From positions 171,217-235,216 of the forward strand of contig NZ_VCGY01000006.1 of NCBI RefSeq assembly GCF_016597725.1: a DNA stretch of 64,000 nucleotides, read 5' to 3'. Position numbers and translations under genes: made by a program. The first letter of the stretch is position 1. The number at the start of each line of letters is the position of its first letter. Source of the stretch: Marinobacter sp. 1-4A. Lineage in GTDB: Bacteria > Pseudomonadota > Gammaproteobacteria > Pseudomonadales > Oleiphilaceae. The notes beneath the pieces were generated by a model that was given only the letters and a program-made list of their open reading frames with translations, was not told the origin of the DNA and made no database searches. Shown here in pieces: positions 39,630-47,977 of this stretch.

Positions 39630-40883
39630 TTAAAAATCGAACTGCGCAGCCAGTTGCAGGCGAGTGTTATCAGCAGATTCGCCATTGGCCAACTCTTTGT
39701 CTGCGAAGGAAAGCTCCAATCCCAGCGTTACCGGGTCAGCAACTTTGTAGAAGTTGCTGAAGTGAACGCTTTGCAGGGTTTCAAAGGAGTTCGGGAACAG
39801 ATCTGCTGGCTGATCGCCCTCTACGCGCCCATAGGACAGACCAGAGGAGAACTTCGGCGTCCACTGCTGACTGATAGCAACGTTGGCACCGTATGCCTCA
39901 ATGGTTTCAAGATCGCCGTTGGCGTCGATGTATGCTTCACCAATACCAGTGCGGCTAGCGCTGCTGTCATTATTGCTGAAGGAACTGTAGATGTAACGAC
40001 CCACGCCGTCACCAAAGATCGCCCCTGCCATGACCGTGGTGGCGTCGGTCAGGCTTAGCCGACCAGCAATCAAAACGCCATAACCAAAGGCGTTATCGTC
40101 GCCCGTAGCAGCTGCAGAGTCAGTCTGAAGCGAACGTGCCAGACCGGCAACTTCAATGCCACCAGCACTGCCGGCCCACTTGTACTTGGCAGTCAGATCC
40201 GGCGCATTATCGCGGGAGCCGTCAAAACCCGTTGTTTCCGGATTCTCAGCAGAAACGGAAAAATTAGCACCGCCGCCAAGAGGCATGGTGTAGCGCAACT
40301 GTGCCTGACGAATAAAAGAAACACCTACTGGGCCGTCGAAATCAACCGTGGACGGATAGGCGGTAAATTGCATGAAGTTACTCCAGGTTTGACCGGCGAG
40401 CAGGCCGTTCAGCTCACCATAGGCGTGACGAAGACGCAGCCCTCTGGAGTTGGAGAAAACTTCATCACCGCCACCACCGTAGAAGTCACCTTCAACGGTC
40501 GTTTTGACATCACCCACTTCGGTTGGCGTGGTTGTCTTAATGCGAACCCGTGATTGTCGAGCATGGGCTCGGAATGAAGGGTCGCTATCGCTATTAGCAG
40601 TATCAAGGCCTGCTACGAACAGGCTGTCACCCATGTCCTGATCAAAATCATAGATCATGTCCAGCTTGACATAGCCACCGATTGTTACAGTGGTGTTGGT
40701 GCCAGGCACCATCCAACCTTCCGCCCCCTTACTTTCCGCCATGTCATCCAATTGGCGCTGCAAATCATTAATCTGTGTCTGAAGTTCAGTTGCAGATTGC
40801 GCATGAACAGACGGGGCCAGCAGACCCGTAACCGAAAGCGCTAGTGTTGCTCTAATCGCTAACCTGAGTTTATTAGTTTGCAT
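39630..40883 (-). CDS. DcaP-like trimeric outer-membrane porin
   Basis: A 417-residue beta-barrel protein. The signal peptide ends in HAQS; a short coiled coil (ATELQTQINDLQRQLDDMAE) precedes the barrel, as in DcaP, where it holds the trimer in the periplasm. The barrel starts TVTIGGYVKLDMIYDFD and ends in Phe (LQLAAQFDF). DcaP-like porins take up small anionic substrates such as dicarboxylates. It is divergent from the small secreted gene at 41219; both have the regulon repeat with the same TTCATCTG extension. Confidence 0.87.
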   Translation of the reverse strand: MQTNKLRLAIRATLALSVTGLLAPSVHAQSATELQTQINDLQRQLDDMAESKGAEGWMVPGTNTTVTIGGYVKLDMIYDFDQDMGDSLFVAGLDTANSDSDPSFRAHARQSRVRIKTTTPTEVGDVKTTVEGDFYGGGGDEVFSNSRGLRLRHAYGELNGLLAGQTWSNFMQFTAYPSTVDFDGPVGVSFIRQAQLRYTMPLGGGANFSVSAENPETTGFDGSRDNAPDLTAKYKWAGSAGGIEVAGLARSLQTDSAAATGDDNAFGYGVLIAGRLSLTDATTVMAGAIFGDGVGRYIYSSFSNNDSSASRTGIGEAYIDANGDLETIEAYGANVAISQQWTPKFSSGLSYGRVEGDQPADLFPNSFETLQSVHFSNFYKVADPVTLGLELSFADKELANGESADNTRLQLAAQFDF

Positions 40884-41032
40884 TGTAAATCAGTCTCCAT
40901 GGGCTTTCGTTCTATGTCATCAGACCGGTACTTGGCCCTGAACAAACAGACAGCTAATGCGCTTCAGTTGTCGGCCACTACCGGTAAGTGGTTCATTGTT
41001 CTCGCTCTTTCCGCCAGAACAACGACTTGCCA

Positions 41033-41064
41033 TTGATAGCAGATGAACTTGAAACGAAATTGAA
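41033..41064 (-). promoter_or_regulatory. Regulon direct repeat and -10 of the DcaP-like porin
   Basis: On the minus strand TTCAAT-N5-TTCAAG (41048-41064) runs into TTCATCTG, then a -10-like TATCAA (41033-41038). The promoter is 150 bp before the porin ATG. Confidence 0.7.
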
Positions 41065-41152
41065 AAAACGCCTCCTTAACACCTTTGTATTAACGACCCC
41101 GTCGCCCCCGCTTTTCTAGCCGTGCTCTCTTTTCATCATCTAATTTTATTTT

Positions 41153-41182
41153 TTCAAGCTGAGTTAAAGTTCATCTGTTTCC
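41153..41182 (+). promoter_or_regulatory. Regulon direct repeat before the second small secreted protein
   Basis: TTCAAG-N5-TTAAAG (41153-41169) is followed by TTCATCTG (41170-41177), the same eight bases as in the divergent porin site, and by a weak -10. The start codon is 50 bp on. Confidence 0.7.
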
Positions 41183-41218
41183 ATCGGGATGCAGACCATT
41201 CAACTTAAAGGTGACTCT

Positions 41219-41515
41219 ATGAGAAAACATCTCTTGCTCACATCTCTAGCATTAACCTTGGCGGCAGGAAGTCTCCATGCCTCTGAGGCCAATGACGGCA
41301 GCCTGGCACAAAACATGCTCTCCGAAAGCAGCGTTCAGGACATGAAGAGACAGCATAGGGTAATGACTCAGGCAGCCTTATCTGAAGTAGGCATGGAAGC
41401 TCGCCGAAAATTGATGCAATCGAATAAAGACGACATTTATCACGAGATGATGAAGTCGGGCGATATTAATCTATCTAAATCAGACCAATTCTCAAAAGAT
41501 CAGCTTACTCATTAG
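41219..41515 (+). CDS. Second small secreted protein of the regulon
   Basis: A 98-residue protein with a signal peptide (MRKHLLLTSLALTLAAGSLHA) and a polar, Met- and Ser-rich helical mature part. I do not recognise a family. The ATG at 41219 has GGTGA just upstream and begins the signal peptide; an earlier ATG (41189) is rejected. A strong terminator ends its transcript before sensor kinase 3. Like the protein at 25399, it sits beside a kinase and under a regulon repeat. Confidence 0.78.
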   Translation: MRKHLLLTSLALTLAAGSLHASEANDGSLAQNMLSESSVQDMKRQHRVMTQAALSEVGMEARRKLMQSNKDDIYHEMMKSGDINLSKSDQFSKDQLTH

Positions 41516-41620
41516 AAATAATGTCGCACCAATAGCTTTTTCGATTGAATAATAGAAACTTGTCGATACACGACATTCTAAAACCAGTTGCATCGTGAAT
41601 GGTCTCCACCATTCCGTCTT

Positions 41621-41650
41621 GCCGCACTACTTTTGTAGTGCGGCTTTTTT
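41621..41650 (+). terminator. Terminator after the small secreted protein
   Basis: A perfect 10-bp stem, GCCGCACTAC and GTAGTGCGGC around TTTT, is followed by TTTTTT. It separates the small gene from kinase 3, which therefore needs its own promoter or read-through. Confidence 0.92.
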
Positions 41651-41701
41651 AGGCCTAGATTTAGTCGATAACAAATTCTAACCACCTGCTTGGCAGACAA
41701 C

Positions 41702-43015
41702 ATGCCCAGAAAACAACAACGCCCTTCAATAAAACGGAAACTGCTTACTTTCCTGACGCTAACGGGTTTCGCGTGTACCGGGCTGATATTCTTCTCACAC
41801 ACCCTTTTAATCGACTATATCCATGACGAGCTTCACAGGCAGCAGCTAGAGGCTGCAGCTAACCGACTCTCAAAGATGCTAACAAATGATAAAGAAGAAA
41901 TTACAAAATCCTCTCTCAGAAATTTTTCATTGTCTCAATATTCAGTTCACATCGAAGACAGTCAAGGTCGGAGTTTTACAAGCGAGAACATTAAACCGAA
42001 ATTACAGGTGGTAGAATCGTTCAGAAAGCCTGGAATTTTTCACATATCGGATGATGATCGCTCAATCCTTGGCTACTACAGAATATTTAATAACAGACAA
42101 GATAAACTAAGCGTTACTATAATTGAAAAAAGCTCCTACTCACCAAACACGCTTGACAAAATCCACGTTCTTATATGGATAATATCTTTTACAATTCTCG
42201 TTACGATATCATTGATCATATTTATTGGGGTAACTATCGCACTAAAACCCTTAAAAATGATGAGTGCCCAATTAACGTCGCTTAAAAAGGGTCAGCGTAA
42301 TAGACTGGATGAGAACGTACCTGAAGAATTCAATGAACTTGTCAAACATCTTAATCGTCTATTAGAGTCGTACGACAAAAAACTTACCCGTTCACGCCAC
42401 CTAGCCGCAGATATTTCTCATAGCTTAAAAACCCCCCTTGCCGTCATAAACTCCATGATCAATGACGAAGCCATTCCCACCACAATCGCGAGTCAAATTA
42501 AGTCTCAACTGTCTGAAATGCACGAGCTGATCGACACTCAAATGAGAAAAACCGAAATGTCCGGTCAGTACATTGGAAAGGCGACACCGATCATTGAGAG
42601 AACTCTGGCACTGGTGGACGTAGTCAGTCGAATCTATCCTTACAAACAGATCCATCTTCAAGAAACATTACCCAGAGAGCTTGTCTGGCCAATTGATGAG
42701 CGTGATTTTAATGAGATCTTGGGTAATGTGCTTGATAACGCAAGCAAATGGTGCTCTCAGGAAGTTCATCTACACTTGAAACTTCACGATGACACTTTGA
42801 CCATTCTTGTTGAAGATGACGGCCCCGGAGTAGCGTCACACCAACTCGCCGATCTTACCAAGCGCCAGAAAAGACTGGACGAAAAAACCCCTGGCTATGG
42901 CCTTGGCCTATCAATCGTTGAGGAAATCATCAATGACTACGGTGGTGCCATGCATTTTTCTATATCACCCAAAGGTGGTCTTCGGGTTCTAATCGAGCTT
43001 CCCAGAAGCATTTGA
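41702..43015 (+). CDS. Sensor histidine kinase 3 (PhoQ/CzcS-like), orphan
   Basis: A 437-residue kinase: helix 1 (about residues 15-35), periplasmic domain of about 110 residues, helix 2 (about 155-180), HAMP, H-box DISHSLKTPLAVI, N-box NEILGNVLDNASKW, DDGPGV and GYGLGLSIV. ATG 41702 is chosen over a TTG four codons earlier. No response regulator is adjacent. The lower GC content and domain plan match kinases 1 and 2. Confidence 0.9.
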   Translation: MPRKQQRPSIKRKLLTFLTLTGFACTGLIFFSHTLLIDYIHDELHRQQLEAAANRLSKMLTNDKEEITKSSLRNFSLSQYSVHIEDSQGRSFTSENIKPKLQVVESFRKPGIFHISDDDRSILGYYRIFNNRQDKLSVTIIEKSSYSPNTLDKIHVLIWIISFTILVTISLIIFIGVTIALKPLKMMSAQLTSLKKGQRNRLDENVPEEFNELVKHLNRLLESYDKKLTRSRHLAADISHSLKTPLAVINSMINDEAIPTTIASQIKSQLSEMHELIDTQMRKTEMSGQYIGKATPIIERTLALVDVVSRIYPYKQIHLQETLPRELVWPIDERDFNEILGNVLDNASKWCSQEVHLHLKLHDDTLTILVEDDGPGVASHQLADLTKRQKRLDEKTPGYGLGLSIVEEIINDYGGAMHFSISPKGGLRVLIELPRSI

Positions 43016-43045
43016 CGACTACAAGGGCAACTTATCCAGCTTTAG

Positions 43046-44584
43046 TCAGCGACCAGTAGGCATAGCAGCCCGATACACCAACGTCTCAACGTCAAAACTG
43101 TCACTTTGAACTGAGTTTTCATCCGGCGACATAAAGAATAACTCTGTATTGCCTGATACGGGGGACACCGGAACCGACGTTAGAAGACTTGTTGACTGCG
43201 TTTTGGGAGATTTCCCGGATCTCAGCGTCAACCAATCAACTCGAGTATCATAAACACCTATCATATCTTCGGCTGCACTGGATTCCTGTGGAATCCCGAT
43301 ATTAACTGCGTCCCCACCGGAGCGTACGAGCAGGTTCGGCAAAAATAGTGTTTGCCTCGGACTAAACACCAACTCAGGCGACACGTCGTAAGTCATACTC
43401 GTGCCTGCCACCCGGCTTCCAATCTCATAGTCCAGATGTGGGCCCTCGGTGCCAGCAGGGAAAAATGAAACCTTCCCTTGGGAGACGGTCACCATATTCA
43501 AAGGTCTCGGTTCGTTCTGAACAACGGCACCGATTACCCGGAACACTGGCGTGTACTGGCTTAATTCTTCATGAACGGCCTTCTCAAGATCAGGCCCGTT
43601 CGGTGAGATTGATATTTTATAGATCTCTGAACCAAACCCCTGCTCTGAGTAGAAAGACTGCCCGAGAATAGTTTCCCGGCGACCGTCAGCGTCCAAATCC
43701 TGCAATCCCAAGATTAAGGGAATGAAACCGATGGTTTCAGCCTTCCCCTCGGCCAACTGGATCAAAGAACTTGAAACACTACGGCCATTCCACTGATTCA
43801 AAATGAGGTAATATGAGTTCTCTGAAACGTACCAGTCCATTCGGATGACTTTCTCCCGACGGGGCACCTCAATGGACGCCAGGCTCTGAACAGCCCCGCT
43901 GGAATCAACAAGGAAAAAGCTGAGTTTGTTTCCATGCTCCGCCGCAAAATAGTAATCGCTGCCAGAACGAAACGCGGACAACGACTTTGCATTGATTGGC
44001 AGCTTCGCATATGGAGACGATGAAGCCTCCCCCTCAACTGAACCTACCCGATGTGCTTCAGCATCGGTCTGTACGATGCCGACCAACCAGGTGTTATTGT
44101 AGGTCGCAACGGCTTGACCTCTCCCGGTAACTTGAAAGCGCACCAATGGCACATCGTTTGACGCCTCTGGCTCGTCCCGCCACAAAAGATCAGGAAATCG
44201 GGCTTTCAACGCCGGCGTTACCGGCGTGGGATCGCCGACTCTGTCAGTAAACACCGCCGGAATACCGTAGAAGCGTTTCGATACAGCGCCAACGGAGGGC
44301 ATCGTTCCAAACAGCACTTTCCCTACTGCTTGATCCTTTCCGATACTCTCGATACCGATGACTGCAAGGTTTTTCTCCGGGATGCCTGCATGATCAGGCT
44401 CCCGCAACACAACAAACAAATCACCTACCTCAACAGTGGCATCGTCGACTGTGAGGGAAAGCACTTTTTGATCACGATCTACCTGAATGACCTTTGCCTT
44501 TGCTGGATGCTCACGCTCAACCGCCTGTACCGCACCAGCTAGTAGTAGCATCAGGAACACAAATACTGCAGAACGAGTCATCAT
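43046..44584 (-). CDS. Exported beta-propeller-like protein of unknown function
   Basis: A 512-residue protein with a signal peptide (MMTRSAVFVFLMLLLAGAVQA). A short N-terminal beta domain (residues 25-105) is followed by repeated beta-sheet segments with a calcium-loop-like DLDADGRRE near residue 295, as in VCBS/FG-GAP propellers. The family is not recognised. It follows a porin gene by 73 bp but a terminator hairpin separates them. A periplasmic or outer-membrane location is likely. Confidence 0.6.
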   Translation of the reverse strand: MMTRSAVFVFLMLLLAGAVQAVEREHPAKAKVIQVDRDQKVLSLTVDDATVEVGDLFVVLREPDHAGIPEKNLAVIGIESIGKDQAVGKVLFGTMPSVGAVSKRFYGIPAVFTDRVGDPTPVTPALKARFPDLLWRDEPEASNDVPLVRFQVTGRGQAVATYNNTWLVGIVQTDAEAHRVGSVEGEASSSPYAKLPINAKSLSAFRSGSDYYFAAEHGNKLSFFLVDSSGAVQSLASIEVPRREKVIRMDWYVSENSYYLILNQWNGRSVSSSLIQLAEGKAETIGFIPLILGLQDLDADGRRETILGQSFYSEQGFGSEIYKISISPNGPDLEKAVHEELSQYTPVFRVIGAVVQNEPRPLNMVTVSQGKVSFFPAGTEGPHLDYEIGSRVAGTSMTYDVSPELVFSPRQTLFLPNLLVRSGGDAVNIGIPQESSAAEDMIGVYDTRVDWLTLRSGKSPKTQSTSLLTSVPVSPVSGNTELFFMSPDENSVQSDSFDVETLVYRAAMPTGR

Positions 44585-44626
44585 AGGAAAAAGTCACTTA
44601 ATGCGGATTCATTTCGTATAACAAAA

Positions 44627-44652
44627 GCGGGGTGGCGCTCCCACCACCCCGT
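44627..44652 (-). terminator. Terminator between porin and propeller-like gene
   Basis: CGGGGTGG pairs with CCACCCCG around an 8-nt loop and is followed on the minus strand by CTTTTGTT. It lies directly after the porin stop. Confidence 0.8.
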
Positions 44653-44657
44653 TCTTG

Positions 44658-46064
44658 TTAGAACTTGTACCTTACCCGACCGGCAACATGAACAATGTCC
44701 TGATCGCTTTTGCCGTCCTGTAAGGCAGTTTCCTCCAGCGCATCCATGGCATCGCCTGATGCCAGGTATGCAGCTTCTGCCGACAGCTCAAGCGAAGGGT
44801 ATGGGAAGTACGAGACCTTGGAGCCAAATTCCAGTCCGAGATCTTTTGAGGACGATCCATCGGCAAGTGCAATGTCCTCAGCCAAGCGGTTGTAGACAAT
44901 CATTCCGCTGACCGTAATATTGGCCGCTACTTTATGATCGAGCTGTAGCTTGTTCATGAAATACCCTTTGTCGAGGATATAGGGCGTTTCGGCGAAGTAG
45001 TCATCGCTCGTCATGTTTTCCTGAAAAATCATACTGTCGCTGAAGTCGACATCCGTGGCGATGAAGGCGTCGAAGTCCCCGTCTTTCTCATTGCCATCGC
45101 CCGATGCGTAGAGCACGGTGTACGTCAGTTGGTTTGGTCCAAATTGCAGCCCGAGCTCGCCGCGTCCCAGAACGGTCGAAAGGTCATAGTTCGTATTGGG
45201 ATTCGTAGCACCATTCAATGGGACGAAATTTACACCTTCTATTGTTCCGCTTTGGCCAATCACCGTACCCTTCACGAACATGCGGCCTAGCGACGTCTCT
45301 TGACCATAATCCATCTCCACCCCAAAGCTGGAAACGGAATATTTGGAGTTATCAGCGATACTCTTCAGTTCATACTCCCTGCTATTTACCGTACCTACTC
45401 CCTCAGCAATTTGATCATTCATCTGATAGAGATAGAATAGGCCCGCGCTCAGGTTCGGTGAGTAACGCTTGTTCAGGTTGACCGCGAAGTTGTCCGCGCC
45501 ATCCCAGCCTTCGTCCTGTTCTGAGTCGACGCCGCTCTCATTGGAAGAGTCACCTCGCCCCCATAACAACTGATAGTCAAATCCAGAGCCCAGTGAGCCT
45601 TTCCAAACAGCGGCTGTGGCGGTTTCAGTCCAGACATGGCGGTTCACTGACACTGGCTGCAAGCCCAGCGAGACGCGCTGGTCTAGCGTGTTGGGCACCA
45701 AGAAATCCACATAAGCCCACCGTGTTTCGATGTTCACACCATCACCGGAATAGTCGCCACCCGACCCCTCACCGTAGCGGATGCCACCAATCTCCGTCGC
45801 GAATACACCGGTAACTTTCTTGTCGTCGGAAGTTGCCTTCGCCCAGAAGCGATATTTGACCTCGCCGAAGCTCTCGGTCGGCTCGTCATCTTTCAGCGTA
45901 CCGCCACCTGAGTTACCACCAGAAAACCAGTCTCTTTGATTGGTGTAAGCCTGAAAGCGGTTATCCATATCACCGTGGAATTCAATCTCCGCTGCCGTCG
46001 CGGCCCAACTTCCCGACAGTGTTGTCATCCCTGCAATCGCAGTGGCCAGAATGTTGCGTTTCAA
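44658..46064 (-). CDS. Outer-membrane porin, large
   Basis: A 468-residue beta-barrel protein. The signal peptide ends AATAA; the first strand is EIEFHGDMDNRFQAY and the last residues are VAGRVRYKF, a proper BAM signal with terminal Phe. It belongs with the large single-chain porins that resemble alginate-export or gated channels; the substrate is unknown. A regulon repeat lies about 175 bp upstream, with a terminator-like hairpin between. Confidence 0.8.
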   Translation of the reverse strand: MKRNILATAIAGMTTLSGSWAATAAEIEFHGDMDNRFQAYTNQRDWFSGGNSGGGTLKDDEPTESFGEVKYRFWAKATSDDKKVTGVFATEIGGIRYGEGSGGDYSGDGVNIETRWAYVDFLVPNTLDQRVSLGLQPVSVNRHVWTETATAAVWKGSLGSGFDYQLLWGRGDSSNESGVDSEQDEGWDGADNFAVNLNKRYSPNLSAGLFYLYQMNDQIAEGVGTVNSREYELKSIADNSKYSVSSFGVEMDYGQETSLGRMFVKGTVIGQSGTIEGVNFVPLNGATNPNTNYDLSTVLGRGELGLQFGPNQLTYTVLYASGDGNEKDGDFDAFIATDVDFSDSMIFQENMTSDDYFAETPYILDKGYFMNKLQLDHKVAANITVSGMIVYNRLAEDIALADGSSSKDLGLEFGSKVSYFPYPSLELSAEAAYLASGDAMDALEETALQDGKSDQDIVHVAGRVRYKF

Positions 46065-46164
46065 TGTAATCCCCTCCAGTTTCTTTCTTGATTGTTTGTG
46101 ATATCCGATTCGTACGGATCGTGGCGTAAATCTTAAAACCAGCTAGAACAACGGACTAAAGGTC

Positions 46165-46195
46165 AAAAAAAAGGCGGGAATGAAGCATTCCCGCC
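46165..46195 (-). terminator. Terminator or attenuator upstream of the large porin
   Basis: A perfect 10-bp stem (GGCGGGAATG, CATTCCCGCC, 3-nt loop) is followed on the minus strand by eight T. It ends the transcript of the porin at 46313 and, because a regulon promoter lies at 46239, would also sit in the leader of the porin at 46064. Confidence 0.88.
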
Positions 46196-46238
46196 ATTAA
46201 ATAACCTTAGATAACTCACAAGTAGGCTCTCACACGAA

Positions 46239-46255
46239 CCTTAAATGAACTTGAA
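46239..46255 (-). promoter_or_regulatory. Regulon direct repeat upstream of the large porin
   Basis: On the minus strand TTCAAG-N5-TTAAGG is followed by TTCG. The flanks resemble the pump-1 site over about 40 bp. No good -10 is visible, so this is the least certain of the seven. Confidence 0.5.
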
Positions 46256-46312
46256 ATCCGGAAAAGATTTCAGATACGTCGGTCTCCCTGTATTCAGCGA
46301 TCACGCTCGACC

Positions 46313-47308
46313 CTACATGGAAAACTTATGCTCGAAGCCCACACCAAATGTGGAGTCCTCAGAGTCAGCCAAGTCCGCCTCCACCTGAGACACGTAAGCA
46401 TAAACCTTACTCTTGCTAGCCAGTTTATAATCGAGCCCCAAGGCCAGCAGGGTTAGCTCCTCGTTTGTTGTCTCGGCTTCTGTCAGTCCGTACTGCGCCT
46501 TGATCTTCCAACGCTCAAGGTTAACGGCACCGCCAACCAGATAAGACGTATCTTCTCCAGGGCCATCGCTTTCTTCTGCCAACTGGTAAACTGCGCCGAT
46601 CTCGAAGTTGCTTAATCGGACCTTCCCTACGGTTCGCAGGATATTGAGACGACTATCGCCACTTGAATCGGCTTCCAGTGAATCTTCGATATCAGAATCG
46701 TAGGCAATACTTCCGTAGAAATGGTCATTCTCAAACGTAAAAGAGCTGGAAACTGCATCCGCAGGTCCGTCGTTCTCTGCCCCAGCTGACTGCTCTTCAC
46801 CCGGGATGACGGCAACACTAACGCCCACAGCATCAAACAGACGTGGAGAACTGTATTGAACAATGTTGCTGGTCCGATTTTCACCAGCCATGATATTTTT
46901 TATATCCGCCTGTAAGTCGTTGAACTGGTCAACCTTGCCCTGCGCTGACTTTAAAGGTGTGTCAAATTTTCCCGCAATCAGTGCACCGAGGTTCGCCTGC
47001 TTGAAGCCACCGTAAATATTACGCTGCGAGAAAGTCTGGCCATCCTTATCTCCATCATCAATCGATATTTCAAATTCTGCCTTGTAGATCGCCTCCAAGC
47101 CTTCGAGGTCGGTATTGAGCGCCCCTTTTACCCCCAGACGGGACGCATTACTCTGGAGCTTCCAGGTATCGCTATTACCGTCGTCCTGGTTTTCATACGA
47201 AACATTGGCTTTGCCGTACAGGATAGGACCTTCCCCCGCTAGTGCATTCATTGAAGTTACTGCAACCCCACCAAACACCAACATTGATAGACACTTTTTC
47301 ATGGACAC
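46313..47308 (-). CDS. General (Gram-negative) porin
   Basis: A 331-residue porin of the 16-strand general type. The signal peptide ends NALA/GEGPILYGKANVSYENQ; the family traits include KGALNTDLEGLEAIYKAEFEI, SQRNIYGGFKQANLGALIAGKF-like wall and constriction segments, and terminal Phe-Ser-Met (FGVGFEHKFSM). Expected to be a trimer for small solutes. Its promoter at 47309-47350 holds TTCAAG and a TATCTAAT -10, but the second half-site of the regulon repeat is poor. Confidence 0.9.
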   Translation of the reverse strand: MSMKKCLSMLVFGGVAVTSMNALAGEGPILYGKANVSYENQDDGNSDTWKLQSNASRLGVKGALNTDLEGLEAIYKAEFEISIDDGDKDGQTFSQRNIYGGFKQANLGALIAGKFDTPLKSAQGKVDQFNDLQADIKNIMAGENRTSNIVQYSSPRLFDAVGVSVAVIPGEEQSAGAENDGPADAVSSSFTFENDHFYGSIAYDSDIEDSLEADSSGDSRLNILRTVGKVRLSNFEIGAVYQLAEESDGPGEDTSYLVGGAVNLERWKIKAQYGLTEAETTNEELTLLALGLDYKLASKSKVYAYVSQVEADLADSEDSTFGVGFEHKFSM

Positions 47309-47447
47309 CTCTTCAGATTAGATAGATTCAAAATGACACTTGAAGTCTTTCAAATGCTGAGTAGATGGTGCTTTGCACTTATTGCAGAGTTGTTACATTT
47401 TTAAATTTTTTCTTTGTATTTCAACAACCTAAAACCAAAACCTTTTA

Positions 47448-47794
47448 TTATATCCTTTGACACTGAATTGAACTTGAATATAAGCGGCTGTCTTCGTACA
47501 TCGCGTCGTGGGCACGGAAGCGCTTTCCGTCTGACGCCAGGTCATTCACTAAATTCTTCTGTTCGCTCCCTGTGGTGGCCCCCGCTAAACCGGACACCAC
47601 CTTGTTAATTTGATGCCAGCTCTGCCCGGTATTCCCCGGGCGATCTAATTGTTCCGCCCGTTCACGCCCTTTTTCCAGCGACCGGCCTGCCAAGACAATG
47701 TCGCTGTCGATCCGTTGCCCAAGAGTGTTGCAATAGCCGCCCCTGCAGCTCCGTAGCTACCAAGGATTAGTACGCTCTTGTTGCCCTGCCTCAT
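47448..47794 (-). pseudogene. Remnant of a Rossmann-fold (saccharopine-dehydrogenase-like) gene
   Basis: The minus strand from ATG 47794 (AAGGAG site upstream) encodes MRQGNKSVLILGSYGAAGAA, a clear NAD(P)-binding start. After about 28 codons the reading frame shifts: the continuation DSDIVLAGRSLEKGRERAEQ is in another frame, one base out. Homology fades soon after, so the rest of the gene is gone. A MerR-type promoter still faces it. Confidence 0.6.
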
Positions 47795-47829
47795 CGTTGC
47801 TCAAACTCCTTTTAATGTACTCCAGTTCA

Positions 47830-47853
47830 ACTCTTTAGTTACTACAGGGTCAT
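47830..47853 (-). promoter_or_regulatory. MerR-type operator facing the pseudogene
   Basis: On the minus strand ATGACC acts as -35, followed by ACCCTGTAGT-A-ACTAAAGAGT. The left half is identical to the operator at 47917, the right half is decayed. Confidence 0.55.
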
Positions 47854-47913
47854 ACCGCAAGTCGTCGAATCGCGGTGGGTTCACCAGTGTCGTCAAAAAC
47901 TAACAACTTAACG

Positions 47914-47944
47914 TTGACCCTGTAGTGACTACAGGGTTTTAAAT
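47914..47944 (+). promoter_or_regulatory. MerR/CadR-type promoter of the CDF-like gene
   Basis: TTGACC (47914-47919) and a -10-like TTAAAT (47939-47944) are 19 bp apart, the overlong spacing of MerR promoters. Between them lies a perfect dyad, ACCCTGTAGT-G-ACTACAGGGT, very close to the CadR operator type. No merR gene adjoins it; the nearest is at 53665. Confidence 0.85.
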
Positions 47945-47977
47945 AACGGAACTTGTGTGAGAACCGGAGCCGCGAAA

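Noticed and set aside
47327..47346. Possible regulon repeat before the general porin at 46313
   Set aside because: TTCAAG and a -10 are present but the second half-site (TTTTGA) is poor, so it is not counted among the seven.
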